NCBI RefSeq assembly: GCF_014654785.1
Contig: NZ_BNBD01000005.1
Location: 310,001 to 374,000, forward strand
DNA length: 64,000 bases
Direction of reading: 5' to 3'
Origin: Streptomyces mashuensis
Lineage (GTDB): Bacteria; Actinomycetota; Actinomycetes; Streptomycetales; Streptomycetaceae
Of this stretch, positions 8,394-18,230 are shown piece by piece (the first letter of the stretch is position 1; each line of letters opens with the position of its first letter). The position numbers and the translations under genes were made by a program. The notes beneath the pieces were generated by a model. The model made no database searches and was not told the DNA's origin. It was given only the letters and a program-made list of their open reading frames with translations.

Positions 8394-9940
8394 TGGGCCT
8401 GTTCACCCGTCGTGCGGACGACGACACCCGCCTCAAGGCCGCGCCACTGACCGAGCTGATCAATGCCACCGCCGAGTCCCCTGCGCCTCCGCAGCAACTC
8501 AGCGCGCGGGAGATGCGGCGCTCGCGCTTGCTGGAGGACCCGGAGACCGCGATGCGGGTCGCCCCGAAGAAGGGGTGGACCCACCCGTTCGCGGGCCGCG
8601 CGGCCTCGATGGCCAAAGCCGAGGTGTTCCGGGCCGACACCGACCGTGCCAGCGGCATCTACCCCTTCCTGCACGCGGCGAGCCTGCCGCCGATCGGCGT
8701 CTACATCGGGTGGAACACGCTGACGATGCAGGCATTCTCCGCGCATCCGGCAGCCTGGGTGAAGGAGGGGCTGGCCACCAACCCGAACGTGATGGTCACC
8801 GGCATTCCCGGCTCGGGGAAGTCCGCCCACATCAAGGCCCTCTGCTTCCGGCTGATGGCACTGGGCCACCGCACGCTGATCGCCGGCGATGTCAAGGGCG
8901 AGTACCAGGCCCTGTGCCAGCACCTGGGCGTCGAGCCGGTCCGGCTGGGCCCCGGCCTGCCCGGCCGGCTCAACCCGCTGGACGCCGGTCCGCTCGGCTA
9001 CGACCTGGACAAGGTCAGTGGCACCGAACTGCAGTCCCGCCTGAAGGAGATCCACCGCCGCCGCCTCACCCTGCTGCAGGCGCTGCTGGAGCTCCAGCTG
9101 AAGCGGTTCCTGCGCCCGCAGGAGGAGGAGTGCCTGGACATTGCGCTGCGCGAGGTCACGGGTGAACTCCACGGGCAGACCGTCCTGTCGGTGCCCACCC
9201 TGCCGCTCGTGTACCAGCGGCTCAAGGATCCGACCGACGCCATGGCGCGGGAACTGCGCGTGCGGGGGGACGATGTACAGACCGCACGCGAGCAGATGGC
9301 TTCCCTCCGCTCCGCGCTCGGCGGAATGATCACTGGCCACCTTGGTGGCCTGTTCGACGAGCAGACGAGCATCGGCCTCGACTGGGACGCCCCGATCCAG
9401 TCCGTCGACATCTCCGCCCTCCAGCACTACGGCGACGAGACCGTCGCCATGGTGCTCACCTGCGTCTCCTCCTGGGCGCAGTCGGCCATCGACCGCCCCG
9501 GCGGACGCCCCTGGATCGTCGTACGCGACGAACTCTGGCGCCAGATGCGCAGCGGTGGTGCGGCCATGGTCCGCAAGGTCGACGCGGACCTTCGCCTCTC
9601 CCGCGCCACCGGCACCATCCAGTTGCTGGCCACCCACCGCCTCTCGGACTTCGAGGCGGTCGGCGCCGCTGGTTCGGAGGCCGTGGCGATCGCCAAGGAC
9701 CTCATCGCCTCGTGCGAGACCCGGATCCAGCTGGCCCAGGACACGAAGCCGCTCAACCTCACGCGCGAAGCCATCGGCCTCACGGACGCAGAATGTGACC
9801 TCATCGGCTCGTGGGGCGCCGGTCAGCGAGGTCGTGCGCTGTGGAAGGTCGGCCGCGGCGGCGGCTCCCACGCGGTGCAGCTCATGCTGAGCCACACCGA
9901 AAAACGTCTTTTCGAGACGGACGAGCGGATGGTGGTCTGA
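8393..9940 (+). CDS. VirB4-like secretion ATPase
   Basis: 515 residues. Walker A is GIPGSGKSA at 137-145; a Walker B-like WIVVRDELW lies near residue 380, followed by the LLATHRLSDFEAVG segment typical of VirB4/TraC ATPases. There is no membrane helix, as expected for a cytoplasmic ATPase docked on the SCO6880-type partner encoded just upstream. It would power assembly or substrate transfer through the type IV channel. The ATG overlaps the previous stop (TGATG). Family VirB4 is confident; the transported substrate is unknown because no relaxase was seen nearby. Confidence 0.85.
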   Translation: MGLFTRRADDDTRLKAAPLTELINATAESPAPPQQLSAREMRRSRLLEDPETAMRVAPKKGWTHPFAGRAASMAKAEVFRADTDRASGIYPFLHAASLPPIGVYIGWNTLTMQAFSAHPAAWVKEGLATNPNVMVTGIPGSGKSAHIKALCFRLMALGHRTLIAGDVKGEYQALCQHLGVEPVRLGPGLPGRLNPLDAGPLGYDLDKVSGTELQSRLKEIHRRRLTLLQALLELQLKRFLRPQEEECLDIALREVTGELHGQTVLSVPTLPLVYQRLKDPTDAMARELRVRGDDVQTAREQMASLRSALGGMITGHLGGLFDEQTSIGLDWDAPIQSVDISALQHYGDETVAMVLTCVSSWAQSAIDRPGGRPWIVVRDELWRQMRSGGAAMVRKVDADLRLSRATGTIQLLATHRLSDFEAVGAAGSEAVAIAKDLIASCETRIQLAQDTKPLNLTREAIGLTDAECDLIGSWGAGQRGRALWKVGRGGGSHAVQLMLSHTEKRLFETDERMVV

Positions 9941-9942
9941 CC

Positions 9943-11697
9943 TTGGGGACTGCCAACAAGCCGGGCGGCGTCGGCTCGGGTGACGACTCGCTCCTGGTAC
10001 CGGTTCTGGTGCTCGTCGGCGCGGCCGCTGTGGCCTGCACGCTGCTGACAGCTCCGCTCGCGGGGGTGCTGTCCGGGCGGGGGTGGCCGAAGTGGGTGTA
10101 CGACGACCCGGCGACGACAGCCGTCATGACCGTGGTCCGGGGTCCCGGGTCGGCCTACGTACCCGCCCCGCCGACCTGGTTGTTCTGGGTACTCACACTC
10201 CTGCTCCTTGCCGGCACGGGCGTAGCGGTCCTGTGGCTCTTCGGGCGCCGCGGCAAGAGGCCGACGGGCCTGGCCGGACCGCGGGAACTGGCCGGACTGC
10301 TGCCCAAGGGGGCGGCGGAGCGTGCCCGGCAGTTGCGGCCGGTGCTAGCTGGGGTCAAACACCTGGACCCCGACGACACAGGTAACCTCCTGGGCAACCT
10401 CGAGCCCAAGGGCCCAGAGCTGAGATCCTCCTTCGAGGACGTCGAGCTGGACCTGATGGCTCCCCGGGCGGGCAAGTCCACGGGCATCGCCGTGCCGCGC
10501 GTCCTGCGGGCGCGCGGGTCGGTGCTGCTCACCTCCAACAAGGCCGATGTCTACACCGTGACCAAGGCCGAGCGGGCGAAGGTGGGCACGGTGTGGACCT
10601 TCGACCCTCAGGGCATTGCACACTCTCCACGTGAGATGTGGTGGGACATGCTTGCCGATGCGGCGACCGTAGAGGGTGCCCGCCGGCTGGCCGGTCACTT
10701 CATCGGAGCGGTCAACGACGACGCGTCCAAGAGGGATTTCTGGATCTCGGCCGCGCAGAACACCCTCACCGCCCTCTTCCACGCGGCGAATCGCGGGGGG
10801 CGTCAAGTCCGGGACGTCCTCTCCTGGCTGGCGGACCCGGCGGACCGCACCCCCGTGGACCTGCTTCGGGATGCGGGCATGGAGGCACTCGCCGAACAAT
10901 TGCAGGGCACGATCAGGGGCGCGGTGGAAACGCGCGACGGCATCTACGAGACGGCACGGCAGTGCGTGGCCTGCCTCCTCGATCCGAAGATTGCCGCCTG
11001 GGTGACCCCCGACCCCCGGGTGCCACAGTTCCAGCCGGACACCCACGCACTGAGCCGGGACACCCTCTACCTGCTGTCGAAGGACGGTGGCGGCTCTGCC
11101 GCAGGAGTGATCGCCGCAGTGGCCGACTCGGCGCTGCGTGCCGGCGTCGTGGCCGCCGAGCGCATGGGCGGGCGTCTTGAACCACCCATGACGGCTGTGC
11201 TCGACGAGGCCGCGAACGTCTGCCGCATCTCCGACCTGCCCGACCTCTACTCCCACTTCGGGTCCCGCGGCATCAACGTCGTGACGCTGCTTCAGAGCTA
11301 CCGGCAGGGCAGCCGGGTGTGGGGAGAGGCCGGTATGGACGCCCTGTGGGGCGCCGCCACCATCAAGCTGCTCGGCGCCGGTCTCGACGACGCCGACTTC
11401 ATCGAGAAGATCTCACGGCTCGTCGGCGAACACGACGTGAGCACCGTTAGCTACTCGAAGAGCGGCTCCACCCGGACGCGTTCGACTTCGTACCGCCTTC
11501 AGCGCATCATGCCCGCCGATCGCATCCGGGCGTTGCCCAAGGGGACCGCGCTTCTCCTCGCAACCGGTGTAAAGCCGGCACTGATCCGGTTGAGGCCCTG
11601 GTACCAGGAGCCGGGGGCCGGCCACATCCAGGCGGCGGCACAGGCGGAAGTCAAAGCAATCACGGGGCGGGCCGCGGAGGGGGCGACACGTACATGA
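9943..11697 (+). CDS. VirD4/TraG-like coupling ATPase (TraM-recognition type)
   Basis: 584 residues from TTG at 9943, two bases after the VirB4-like stop; it lacks a strong Shine-Dalgarno site, so coupling is likely. Two N-terminal membrane helices (about 20-45 and 75-100) are followed by the coupling-protein ATPase: Walker A APRAGKST (about residue 170), Walker B AVLDEAANVC (about 415) and a late LQSYRQGSRVWG motif. Coupling proteins bring substrates to the type IV channel. The 3' end overlaps the next ATG by four bases. With VirB4-, VirB6- and VirB8-like genes beside it, this completes the minimum inner-membrane machine. Confidence 0.85.
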   Translation: MGTANKPGGVGSGDDSLLVPVLVLVGAAAVACTLLTAPLAGVLSGRGWPKWVYDDPATTAVMTVVRGPGSAYVPAPPTWLFWVLTLLLLAGTGVAVLWLFGRRGKRPTGLAGPRELAGLLPKGAAERARQLRPVLAGVKHLDPDDTGNLLGNLEPKGPELRSSFEDVELDLMAPRAGKSTGIAVPRVLRARGSVLLTSNKADVYTVTKAERAKVGTVWTFDPQGIAHSPREMWWDMLADAATVEGARRLAGHFIGAVNDDASKRDFWISAAQNTLTALFHAANRGGRQVRDVLSWLADPADRTPVDLLRDAGMEALAEQLQGTIRGAVETRDGIYETARQCVACLLDPKIAAWVTPDPRVPQFQPDTHALSRDTLYLLSKDGGGSAAGVIAAVADSALRAGVVAAERMGGRLEPPMTAVLDEAANVCRISDLPDLYSHFGSRGINVVTLLQSYRQGSRVWGEAGMDALWGAATIKLLGAGLDDADFIEKISRLVGEHDVSTVSYSKSGSTRTRSTSYRLQRIMPADRIRALPKGTALLLATGVKPALIRLRPWYQEPGAGHIQAAAQAEVKAITGRAAEGATRT

Positions 11698-12086
11698 ACG
11701 AACCGGGCACTGACGCCGGACAGGCCGGAGCGCCCTTCATCCTCTACCTCGAGGGCGAGGACCAGCGGGCGGCGATGGAAGGGCTGGCGTACTGGGTGAG
11801 TGAACTGCTGCTTCCCGTGTACGGCAGAGAGGTCACTTCGCGAGCACCGTGGTGCCCGCAGTGGTGGGAGCACCTCGAGGCTGTGGCACAGCTCCATGGG
11901 TTGTGGCTCGCCTGGCAGGAGCTCACGGGGACGAATGGAGGACCGACCGGTCCGGCGATGTGGCACCGCGACTTCCTGACCCCCGTGATGCAGACGCTGA
12001 GGGACCCGGACGGGCCGTTCGCCGGGTGCCGGGCGGGGGGCCACCGAGCGAAGGACGTACCGGTGGCGGAGCCGTACCCGGCGTGA
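11694..12086 (+). CDS. DUF4913 protein
   Basis: 130 residues, soluble, rich in Trp (APWCPQWWEHLEAV, AWQELTG, MWHRDFLTPVM), which matches the DUF4913 family found beside conjugation or type IV secretion genes of actinobacteria. Its function is unknown. The ATGA overlap with the coupling ATPase points to one transcript and possible partnership with it. The extreme C-terminus (after DPDGPFAGC) is disordered. Confidence 0.7.
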   Translation: MNEPGTDAGQAGAPFILYLEGEDQRAAMEGLAYWVSELLLPVYGREVTSRAPWCPQWWEHLEAVAQLHGLWLAWQELTGTNGGPTGPAMWHRDFLTPVMQTLRDPDGPFAGCRAGGHRAKDVPVAEPYPA

Positions 12087-12156
12087 CGGCACGCCATCGC
12101 CAGTAGCGAACGGACCGGGTGCACGGCTGCGCCCGGCACGACATGAGAGGCGATAC

Positions 12157-13311
12157 ATGAGTGAAAAGTCCGAACTGATGGACGCGTACGACCGTCTGTA
12201 CTCCGCGGCGGCCCGGATGATGTGGGCTCAGATGGGGCCCCACTGGCGGGACGAGGACGAAGAGTCGGAATGGCCTGCTGCGTGGCGGAAGGCATGGCAG
12301 CACCTGGAGCAGGTGCTGCTCGACGCCGAGGCCGCGCTCGGCGCGCCGCAGCCCGGTGAGGCGTCCGACCCGGCGCGGCATCTGATCTCGCGGCGCGCCC
12401 CTGGCGGCGTGGACCGCCCGCTCACCTTCGACGAAGCGGTGCGGGACTGGAAACAGCGGCTCGACGCCGACCCGGGGTACCTCGTGGAGCGTGGGAAGCC
12501 CTACTGGGACTACTACATGGAGCCCGGGTCCTGTGTGGTGATCCCTTCAGCACCGTACTTCGGAATGATCGGCATCTTTCCTGAGCTGTTCCACCGGCTG
12601 GCTCCGGGACGGCCCGAGGTCACCATCGGCCCGGGTGCTGCGGACCTCGGCGCTGTGGCGCACGAGGCCGCGGACGCTCTGCGGGCTCCGCTGGGCGTCA
12701 CCACACCCACACCGTACCCGGGGGGCTCTCCCTGGATCTCTCCCGTCTCCCGCCGGGTGTCGGAGCTGCCCGATCTCCCGGAGCGGTTCGAGACGCTGCG
12801 CCGCGCTGCCTGGCACGCGGCGGAACCGATGCCCTCACCGGAGTCGCTGATGGGTTCGCTGGACTTCACTGTCCATCTGAAGACGGCCGTGGCGGCAGCT
12901 GACATCCGGCAGATGCTGGCCGGCCAGCCGGCGCCGGCGTGGCGCGAGGAGTACGAGCAGATCGACCCGGCGCGGCACGGGGTCGTGGGGCTCGTGTCCG
13001 GTCCCGGGGACGAGGCGGTGCCGGTGCCCTTCGAGGAAGAAGCCGCCGACTGGCGTGAGCTGAATGCCAAGGGAGCCACACCCTGGACACCAAAGGAGTA
13101 CCAGCGGCAGTACTACCCCGACCGGGGTGAGGCCGAGAACGTGGTGATCTCGGCCACCCGCGCTCTGGTGTTCGCGGAGATCCTCGACGAATTTGCGGCG
13201 CGCCTGACGCCGGGGCGCCACTCGGGGCTCATCCACTACAGCGCCTACGAGCTTGGCCAGTTCCTCATCTGGGGAATCGGCCGTGAGCTGCGCGCCCACT
13301 CCGGATTCTGA
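12157..13311 (+). CDS. Hypothetical 384-residue soluble protein in the secretion island
   Basis: Starts with ATG after a GAGAGGCGATAC site. The protein is acidic, Pro/Trp/Tyr-rich and has no signal peptide or membrane helix. The N-terminal part repeats the Trp-rich style of the preceding DUF4913 protein (MMWAQMGPHWRDED, AAWRKAWQHLEQV), and the middle has PYFGMIGIFPELFHRL. No known family is recognised. It sits between DUF4913 and the glycosyltransferase with short gaps (70 and 14 bases), so it is probably part of the same operon and could be a cargo, adaptor or effector; that is only a guess from position. Confidence 0.6.
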   Translation: MSEKSELMDAYDRLYSAAARMMWAQMGPHWRDEDEESEWPAAWRKAWQHLEQVLLDAEAALGAPQPGEASDPARHLISRRAPGGVDRPLTFDEAVRDWKQRLDADPGYLVERGKPYWDYYMEPGSCVVIPSAPYFGMIGIFPELFHRLAPGRPEVTIGPGAADLGAVAHEAADALRAPLGVTTPTPYPGGSPWISPVSRRVSELPDLPERFETLRRAAWHAAEPMPSPESLMGSLDFTVHLKTAVAAADIRQMLAGQPAPAWREEYEQIDPARHGVVGLVSGPGDEAVPVPFEEEAADWRELNAKGATPWTPKEYQRQYYPDRGEAENVVISATRALVFAEILDEFAARLTPGRHSGLIHYSAYELGQFLIWGIGRELRAHSGF

Positions 13312-13325
13312 GGGGAGGGCGCCAC

Positions 13326-14822
13326 ATGACAGACAAGCGGTACCGCATTCTCGTCGTTTCCAACATCAGCGGCATGGGCGGCGGTGGCATTCCGGTGTTC
13401 AACCAGCACATCACCGAGGCACTTGCCAAAGATCACGACGTGACGCTCTTCACCGCCGACCCCGACACGCAGCCCCACCAGGGTGCGCGGATGGTCTCGA
13501 CTCCCCCGGTACCGGAGGGCGCGGAGGGCCGCGCGTGGATACAGTTCCAGTCCACGATCGATCCCCGCGCTCACGGTCTCCCCGATCCGCAGGAGCGTCC
13601 CTTCGACTTGATCGTCGGCCACTCCCGGTTCTCCGGGCCAGCCGCCGCCGAGCTGCGGGAACGCTGGTACCCGGATGCGAAGGTCGCGCACTTCCTGCAC
13701 ACCAGCCCGGAACGGCTTGCCGAGGTCAAGTACGCCCATGACCCGGCGCACGCTCAGGCCAAGGCTGCACGGGACTCCCGAATCGAGCGTGAGGTGATGG
13801 ACCGCGCGGATGTGGTCGTCGGCGTCGGCCCCCTGCTGACCGTGGAAGCCGAGCGATTGTCGTCGACAGGGCAGCACGTACCCGACTCGCACCAGCTCAT
13901 TCCCGGCGTGAAGATCGAGGAGCTGGTGGAGCGTGGCCCGCACGCGGGACGGTTCAACCTTCTCGTCATGGGGCGGACGGACGATTCGCTGAAGGGTGTC
14001 GACGACGCGTTGCGCGCCGTGAAGTTCCTGAACGACAGAGGTGTTGACGTCCACCTCACCGTACGTGGTGCCGACCCCGAAACGCTCGATAAATCACTGA
14101 AAGCGGCCGAACGGATTGCCGGCAAGGGAAACTTCACGATCAAGCCGTTCACCAAGGACGACAATGAGCTGAAGAACGACATCATCAACGCCGATGCGGT
14201 CATCATGCCGTCCAAGCACGAGGGCTTCGGCCTCGTGGCCACCGAAGCAGCAGGTCACGGCGTGCCCGTCCTTGTGAACCAGGAGAGCGGCGCCGCGCAG
14301 TTTCTCGGCGACAAGGGAAGGATCGCGCCCGAGATCGGGCAGCCGTGCATCGTCCCGGAGCCGAAGAACCCGGACCGCCGGTTCATGAGCTGGGCCAAGG
14401 CCATCGGTGAGCTGAAGGCCGACCTTCCTCAGCGACGAGAGAATGCCAAGCAGCTCCGGGAGGCGCTCAAGGCGTACTCGTGGGACCACGCGGCCGAGGC
14501 CCTGGTCGAGGCGTCCATGCAGGCCACTTCTCGACCCCGGCAAACAGAAGGAGGCCATGCGCAGGAGCGGAGGTCGGCGACAGTCCAGGGGCCGCACGGG
14601 CAGCTGGTCCGCAGTGGCGGTACGTCGCAACCTGAGAATGCAGCCGCTCCTGGACCGCGCAGTGCCATGGCCAGAGCCGCCCGACTGACCTCTCCGGGGG
14701 TGAGACCTCCCGACGGGCAGTCCCAAGGACCTAGGCCTGCCGAGCCCCGGCCGGGTCCGGCGGCACAACGGTTCCAGTTGCCGCAGTCGCGCTCAGGCAC
14801 CGGGAGGGGCCCCGGGCGATAA
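13326..14822 (+). CDS. GT-B fold (family GT4-like) glycosyltransferase with a disordered tail
   Basis: 498 residues. The N-terminal half begins [19 protein letters not shown], a GT4-type Gly-rich donor loop; the C-terminal half has [19 protein letters not shown] and the E-x7-E motif in [17 protein letters not shown] (about 298-316) that binds the nucleotide sugar. Residues after about 400 are Pro/Gln/Arg-rich and disordered. It would move a sugar from an NDP-sugar to an unknown acceptor. It closes the secretion-like run, 14 bases after the previous gene, so glycosylation of a surface component or exported protein is an attractive but unproven role. A GAGGGGAGGG site precedes the ATG. Confidence 0.8.
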   Translation: MTDKRYRILVVSNISGMGGGGIPVFNQHITEALAKDHDVTLFTADPDTQPHQGARMVSTPPVPEGAEGRAWIQFQSTIDPRAHGLPDPQERPFDLIVGHSRFSGPAAAELRERWYPDAKVAHFLHTSPERLAEVKYAHDPAHAQAKAARDSRIEREVMDRADVVVGVGPLLTVEAERLSSTGQHVPDSHQLIPGVKIEELVERGPHAGRFNLLVMGRTDDSLKGVDDALRAVKFLNDRGVDVHLTVRGADPETLDKSLKAAERIAGKGNFTIKPFTKDDNELKNDIINADAVIMPSKHEGFGLVATEAAGHGVPVLVNQESGAAQFLGDKGRIAPEIGQPCIVPEPKNPDRRFMSWAKAIGELKADLPQRRENAKQLREALKAYSWDHAAEALVEASMQATSRPRQTEGGHAQERRSATVQGPHGQLVRSGGTSQPENAAAPGPRSAMARAARLTSPGVRPPDGQSQGPRPAEPRPGPAAQRFQLPQSRSGTGRGPGR

Positions 14823-14828
14823 GACTCA

Positions 14829-14872
14829 CCGGTCGCCGGGCAGCCCCGTGCCTCGGGTGCCCCGGCGACCGG
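14829..14872. terminator. Hairpin between convergent genes
   Basis: A perfect 12-base stem (CCGGTCGCCGGG at 14829-14840 and its complement at 14861-14872) with a 20-base loop lies between the convergent glycosyltransferase and membrane-protein genes. No U-tract follows, as is usual in high-GC actinobacteria. It probably stops transcription from both sides. Confidence 0.7.
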
Positions 14873-14877
14873 ACACC

Positions 14878-15582
14878 TCAGTCCTGGTTCCCCAGCAGCG
14901 GCCGCAGGCGCTTCGGGAGGTGTTTCACGCAGGCGTCCTGGGACTTCTGGGTCAGGGCGTCGTCGACGCACGTGTAGTAGTCGCGGTAGACCAGGTGGAA
15001 CGCGAAGGTGGCCGCCACGATCGCGAGGGCCAGGCCGCCCGTGACCAGGCCGCTGACCGCCGCCGTCGTCTGGGGGCGGAGGCCGCCCGGGGTGGGCGGC
15101 GGGAGCGGGGTGTCGGGGTCGCGGGGCTTGGCCTTGGCGCGCAGGGAGCTGACGCCCCAGTAGACGGAGAGGGCGCCGAGCAGCAGGGCCACCTGCGGGA
15201 TGCCGAAGAGCGCGAAGAAGAAGCCCCACATGCCGGCGAGCAGGGCGTAGCGGGCGCGCCGCTGGGCGGGGTCGGTCGGGTCCCAGCGCATGCCGCCGCC
15301 GGGGCCGCCGGACGGGCCGCCGGGGCCGCCCCAGCCGTCGCCCTGCCGGTCCGGCTGACGGTTGCTCCACTGGCTGCCCCACGCGGGCCGGTCGCCGGGC
15401 CCGTCGGTGCCGTTCCCGCCCTCCTCGCCGTCCCCGGCCGGGCGCCGGGGCTGCCACGGCTGGTCGGGCCGGTCCTCCGGCGGCGCCGCGAACGGGTTGT
15501 CCCGCTGCTCCTCGCGCAGCGCGGGCGCGGTGGGCAGCGGCAGCGGGGGGCGGTGAGCCGCGTGGCGGCGTCGGTCCGGCAT
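14878..15582 (-). CDS. Proline/glycine-rich membrane protein upstream of purN
   Basis: 234 residues from the ATG at 15582 (GGGGAAG 11 bases upstream); the frame stays open further upstream through a 9-base repeat, which I take as untranslated. Residues 1-90 are disordered and rich in Pro, Gly, Gln and Asp; then come two hydrophobic helices ([22 protein letters not shown] and, after a loop, a second in [19 protein letters not shown]), and a C-terminal tail with two Cys. No enzyme motif. It is conserved-looking Streptomyces core sequence rather than part of the secretion island, and is divergent from purN. Confidence 0.7.
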   Translation of the reverse strand: MPDRRRHAAHRPPLPLPTAPALREEQRDNPFAAPPEDRPDQPWQPRRPAGDGEEGGNGTDGPGDRPAWGSQWSNRQPDRQGDGWGGPGGPSGGPGGGMRWDPTDPAQRRARYALLAGMWGFFFALFGIPQVALLLGALSVYWGVSSLRAKAKPRDPDTPLPPPTPGGLRPQTTAAVSGLVTGGLALAIVAATFAFHLVYRDYYTCVDDALTQKSQDACVKHLPKRLRPLLGNQD

Positions 15583-15601
15583 GTGGAGTGAGTCTTCCCC
15601 T

Positions 15602-15646
15602 GGTGAACTTGGTGAACTTGATGAACGCGGTGAATGTGGTGAACGT
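15602..15646. repeat. Five tandem 9-base units upstream of the membrane-protein gene
   Basis: Units read GGTGAACTT, GGTGAACTT, GATGAACGC, GGTGAATGT and GGTGAACGT. They lie 20 bases upstream of the predicted start, on the coding strand read as TTCACC-type repeats, so they sit in the promoter or leader. They may bind a regulator or be a simple slippage repeat. Confidence 0.75.
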
Positions 15647-15929
15647 GACAACTCGGTGACGTCCTGCGCTTCGAGCCTACGGCGCCGGGTCCGTTTCCCG
15701 CGTCGCCGTCCGCTCCCGTCCCGACGCTACCTCCCGTCCCCGCCCCCGTCCCGCGAGGGCGGTCCGGTGTGCCGGTATCGTTGCTGGCGGCCGGCGGCTT
15801 CGTAGAGTCCCCCGTATCCGGCGGGCTCGCCGTTTCGTACGACCATACAAAGACGTATGCGCGTACCGATCCGTTGCAGAGCCGTCCGCGCCCCCGACCA
15901 CGAGAACCACCCGCGAGAAAGGGCCCACC
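15647..15929. other. Intergenic promoter region between the divergent membrane-protein and purN genes
   Basis: Together with the repeat this gives a 347-base gap without a gene. It contains a less GC-rich stretch (CGTTTCGTACGACCATACAAAGACGTATG around 15832-15860, quoted here only for orientation of base content) that is the best candidate for the purN promoter, and the purN ribosome site GAGAAAGGG at 15919-15927. I see no RNA gene and no convincing riboswitch. Confidence 0.4.
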
Positions 15930-16559
15930 GTGGCGCCGCCCTCCCGCCCTCCCGCCCGCATCGTCGCGCTCGTCTCCGGCTCCGGCACGAACCTCCAGGC
16001 GCTGCTGGACGCCGTCGCCGCCGACCCGGAGGGCTACGGCGCCCGCGTCGTGGCCGTCGGGGCCGACCGCGAGGGCATCGCCGGCCTGGAGCGCGCCGAG
16101 CGCGCCGGGCTGCCCACGTTCGTCTGCCGGGTGCAGGACCACCCCACGCGGGCCGCGTGGGACCGGGCCCTGGCCGACGCCACCGCCGCATACGAGCCCG
16201 ACCTGGTGGTGTCCGCGGGCTTCATGAAGATCCTGGGCAAGGAGTTCCTGTCCCGGTTCGGCGGCCGCGTCGTCAACACGCACCCCGCGCTGCTCCCCAG
16301 CTTCCCCGGCGCCCACGCGGTGCGCGACGCGCTCGCGTACGGCGTGAAGGTGACCGGGTGCACGGTCCACTTCGTCGACGAGGGTGTCGACACGGGCCCG
16401 GTCATCGCCCAGGGCGTGGTCGAGGTCCGGGACGAGGACGACGAGTCCGCCCTGCACGAACGCATCAAGGAGACCGAGCGAGCCCTGCTCGTCGAGGTCG
16501 TGGGTCGCCTGGCCCGCAACGGTTACCGCATAGAGGGACGAAAGGTGAGGATCCCGTGA
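15930..16559 (+). CDS. purN: Phosphoribosylglycinamide formyltransferase PurN
   Basis: 209 residues, normal length. It transfers a formyl group from 10-formyl-tetrahydrofolate to GAR in purine synthesis. The N-terminal substrate loop is [12 protein letters not shown] (about 16-27); the catalytic set is the Asn-x-His in [17 protein letters not shown] and the Asp of [15 protein letters not shown]. The GTG start is preceded by GAGAAAGGG. Its TGA overlaps the GTG of purH, giving a translationally coupled pair; folD, which makes the one-carbon donor, lies a little downstream. Confidence 0.97.
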   Translation: MAPPSRPPARIVALVSGSGTNLQALLDAVAADPEGYGARVVAVGADREGIAGLERAERAGLPTFVCRVQDHPTRAAWDRALADATAAYEPDLVVSAGFMKILGKEFLSRFGGRVVNTHPALLPSFPGAHAVRDALAYGVKVTGCTVHFVDEGVDTGPVIAQGVVEVRDEDDESALHERIKETERALLVEVVGRLARNGYRIEGRKVRIP

Positions 16560-18142
16560 CCGCCGAAGGTACCGCCGAAGGTACGAAGCGACCCGTCCGC
16601 CGGGCGCTGGTCAGCGTCTACGACAAGACCGGGCTGGAGGAGCTGGCCCGCGGCCTGCACGCGGAGGGCGTGGAGCTGGTCTCCACGGGCTCGACCGCCG
16701 CCCGGATCGCCGAGGCGGGCGTCCCCGTCACCCGCGTCGAGGAGCTCACCGGCTTCCCCGAGTGCCTCGACGGCCGGGTCAAGACGCTCCACCCCCGCGT
16801 CCACGCCGGCATCCTCGCCGACCAGCGCCTGGACAGCCACCGCGCCCAGCTCGACGAGCTGGGGGTGCGCCCCTTCGAGCTCGTCGTCGTCAACCTCTAC
16901 CCGTTCCGGGAGACCGTGGCCTCGGGCGCGGCGCCCGACGAGTGCGTCGAGCAGATCGACATCGGCGGCCCCTCGATGGTCCGCGCCGCCGCCAAGAACC
17001 ACCCCTCCGTCGCGGTCGTGGTCAACCCGGCCCGCTACGACGACGTGCTGAAGGCCGTCGCGGACGGCGGCTTCGAGCTGGCGGCGCGCAAGCGCCTGGC
17101 GGCCGAGGCGTTCCAGCACACGGCGGCGTACGACGTGGCGGTGGCCAACTGGTTCGCGAGCGACTACGCCGCCGACGAGGAAGAAGCCTTCCGCGCCTTC
17201 CCCGCCTTCACCGGCGCGACGTTCCAGCGCGCGAACGTGCTGCGTTACGGCGAGAACCCGCACCAGCCCGCCGCCCTCTACACCGACGGCACCGCCGGCG
17301 GGCTCGCCAACGCCGAGCAGCTGCACGGCAAGGAGATGTCGTACAACAACTACGTCGACACCGAGGCCGCGCGCCGGGCGGCGTACGACCACGACGAGCC
17401 CTGCGTCGCGATCATCAAGCACGCCAACCCCTGCGGCATCGCGGTCGGCGCGGACGTCGGCGAGGCGCACCGCAAGGCGCACGCTTGCGACCCCCTGTCG
17501 GCCTTCGGCGGCGTCATCGCCGTCAACCGGCCGGTGACGCTGGAGATGGCCGAGCAGGTCGCGGAGATCTTCACCGAGGTCATCGTGGCGCCGTACTACG
17601 AGGCCGGCGCGGTCGAGGTGCTGTCGCGCAAGAAGAACATCCGCGTGCTGCGCTGCCCCGACGCGCCCGCGCAGCAGCTGGAGTCCCGGCCGGTCGAGGG
17701 CGGCATGCTGCTGCAGGTCCGCGACCGGCTGCAGGCCGAGGGCGACGACCCGGCGCACTGGACGCTCGCGACGGGTGAGCCGCTGGCGGCCGGGGAACTG
17801 GCCGAGCTGGCCTTCGCGTGGCGCGCCTGCCGCGCGGTGAAGTCCAACGCGATCCTGCTGGCCAAGGACGGGGCCACGGTCGGCGTCGGCATGGGCCAGG
17901 TCAACCGGGTGGACTCGGCGCGGCTGGCCGTGCAGCGCGCCGGCGAGGAGCGCGCCCGCGGTTCGTACGCGGCGTCCGACGCGTTCTTCCCCTTCCCGGA
18001 CGGGCTCGAGGTGCTGACCGCCGCGGGCGTCAAGGCCGTGGTGCAGCCGGGCGGTTCCGTGCGGGACGAGCTGGTGGTGGAGGCCGCGAAGGCGGCGGGC
18101 GTGACGATGTACTTCACGGGCACGCGGCACTTCTTCCACTGA
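16556..18142 (+). CDS. purH: Bifunctional AICAR formyltransferase / IMP cyclohydrolase PurH
   Basis: 528 residues. The N-terminal IMP cyclohydrolase domain covers about residues 15-145 ([39 protein letters not shown]); the AICAR transformylase domain follows, with KHANPCGIA and [11 protein letters not shown]. It performs the last two steps to IMP. The GTG at 16556 overlaps the purN stop and has AGGTGAGG 5 bases upstream. The first codons contain a doubled GCCGAAGGTAC segment. A strong hairpin follows the stop. Confidence 0.97.
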   Translation: MTAEGTAEGTKRPVRRALVSVYDKTGLEELARGLHAEGVELVSTGSTAARIAEAGVPVTRVEELTGFPECLDGRVKTLHPRVHAGILADQRLDSHRAQLDELGVRPFELVVVNLYPFRETVASGAAPDECVEQIDIGGPSMVRAAAKNHPSVAVVVNPARYDDVLKAVADGGFELAARKRLAAEAFQHTAAYDVAVANWFASDYAADEEEAFRAFPAFTGATFQRANVLRYGENPHQPAALYTDGTAGGLANAEQLHGKEMSYNNYVDTEAARRAAYDHDEPCVAIIKHANPCGIAVGADVGEAHRKAHACDPLSAFGGVIAVNRPVTLEMAEQVAEIFTEVIVAPYYEAGAVEVLSRKKNIRVLRCPDAPAQQLESRPVEGGMLLQVRDRLQAEGDDPAHWTLATGEPLAAGELAELAFAWRACRAVKSNAILLAKDGATVGVGMGQVNRVDSARLAVQRAGEERARGSYAASDAFFPFPDGLEVLTAAGVKAVVQPGGSVRDELVVEAAKAAGVTMYFTGTRHFFH

Positions 18143-18161
18143 TGCACGGCCGGAGCAACGA

Positions 18162-18197
18162 CGGAGGCCCCGCCCCCTGGTGGGGGCGGGGCCTCCG
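18162..18197 (+). terminator. purH terminator hairpin
   Basis: A perfect 16-base stem (18162-18177 paired with 18182-18197) and a TGGT tetraloop, starting 19 bases after the purH stop. It also faces the 3' end of the convergent membrane-protein gene at 18231, so it can serve both. Confidence 0.9.
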
Positions 18198-18230
18198 GGC
18201 CACACTGTGAACTGCTATGTGCGCGTCACT

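Noticed and set aside
872..14822. Complete integrative conjugative element
   Set aside because: No relaxase, integrase, replication gene or attachment repeats could be seen at either edge.
15857..16555. Upstream extension of the purH frame
   Set aside because: This part is a shifted frame of purN; the overlapping GTG at 16556 has a good ribosome site and gives the normal PurH length.
16523..18205. 560-codon open frame on the minus strand across purH
   Set aside because: It is the antisense of purH, with Arg/Gly/Val-rich composition typical of shadow frames in high-GC DNA and no ribosome site.
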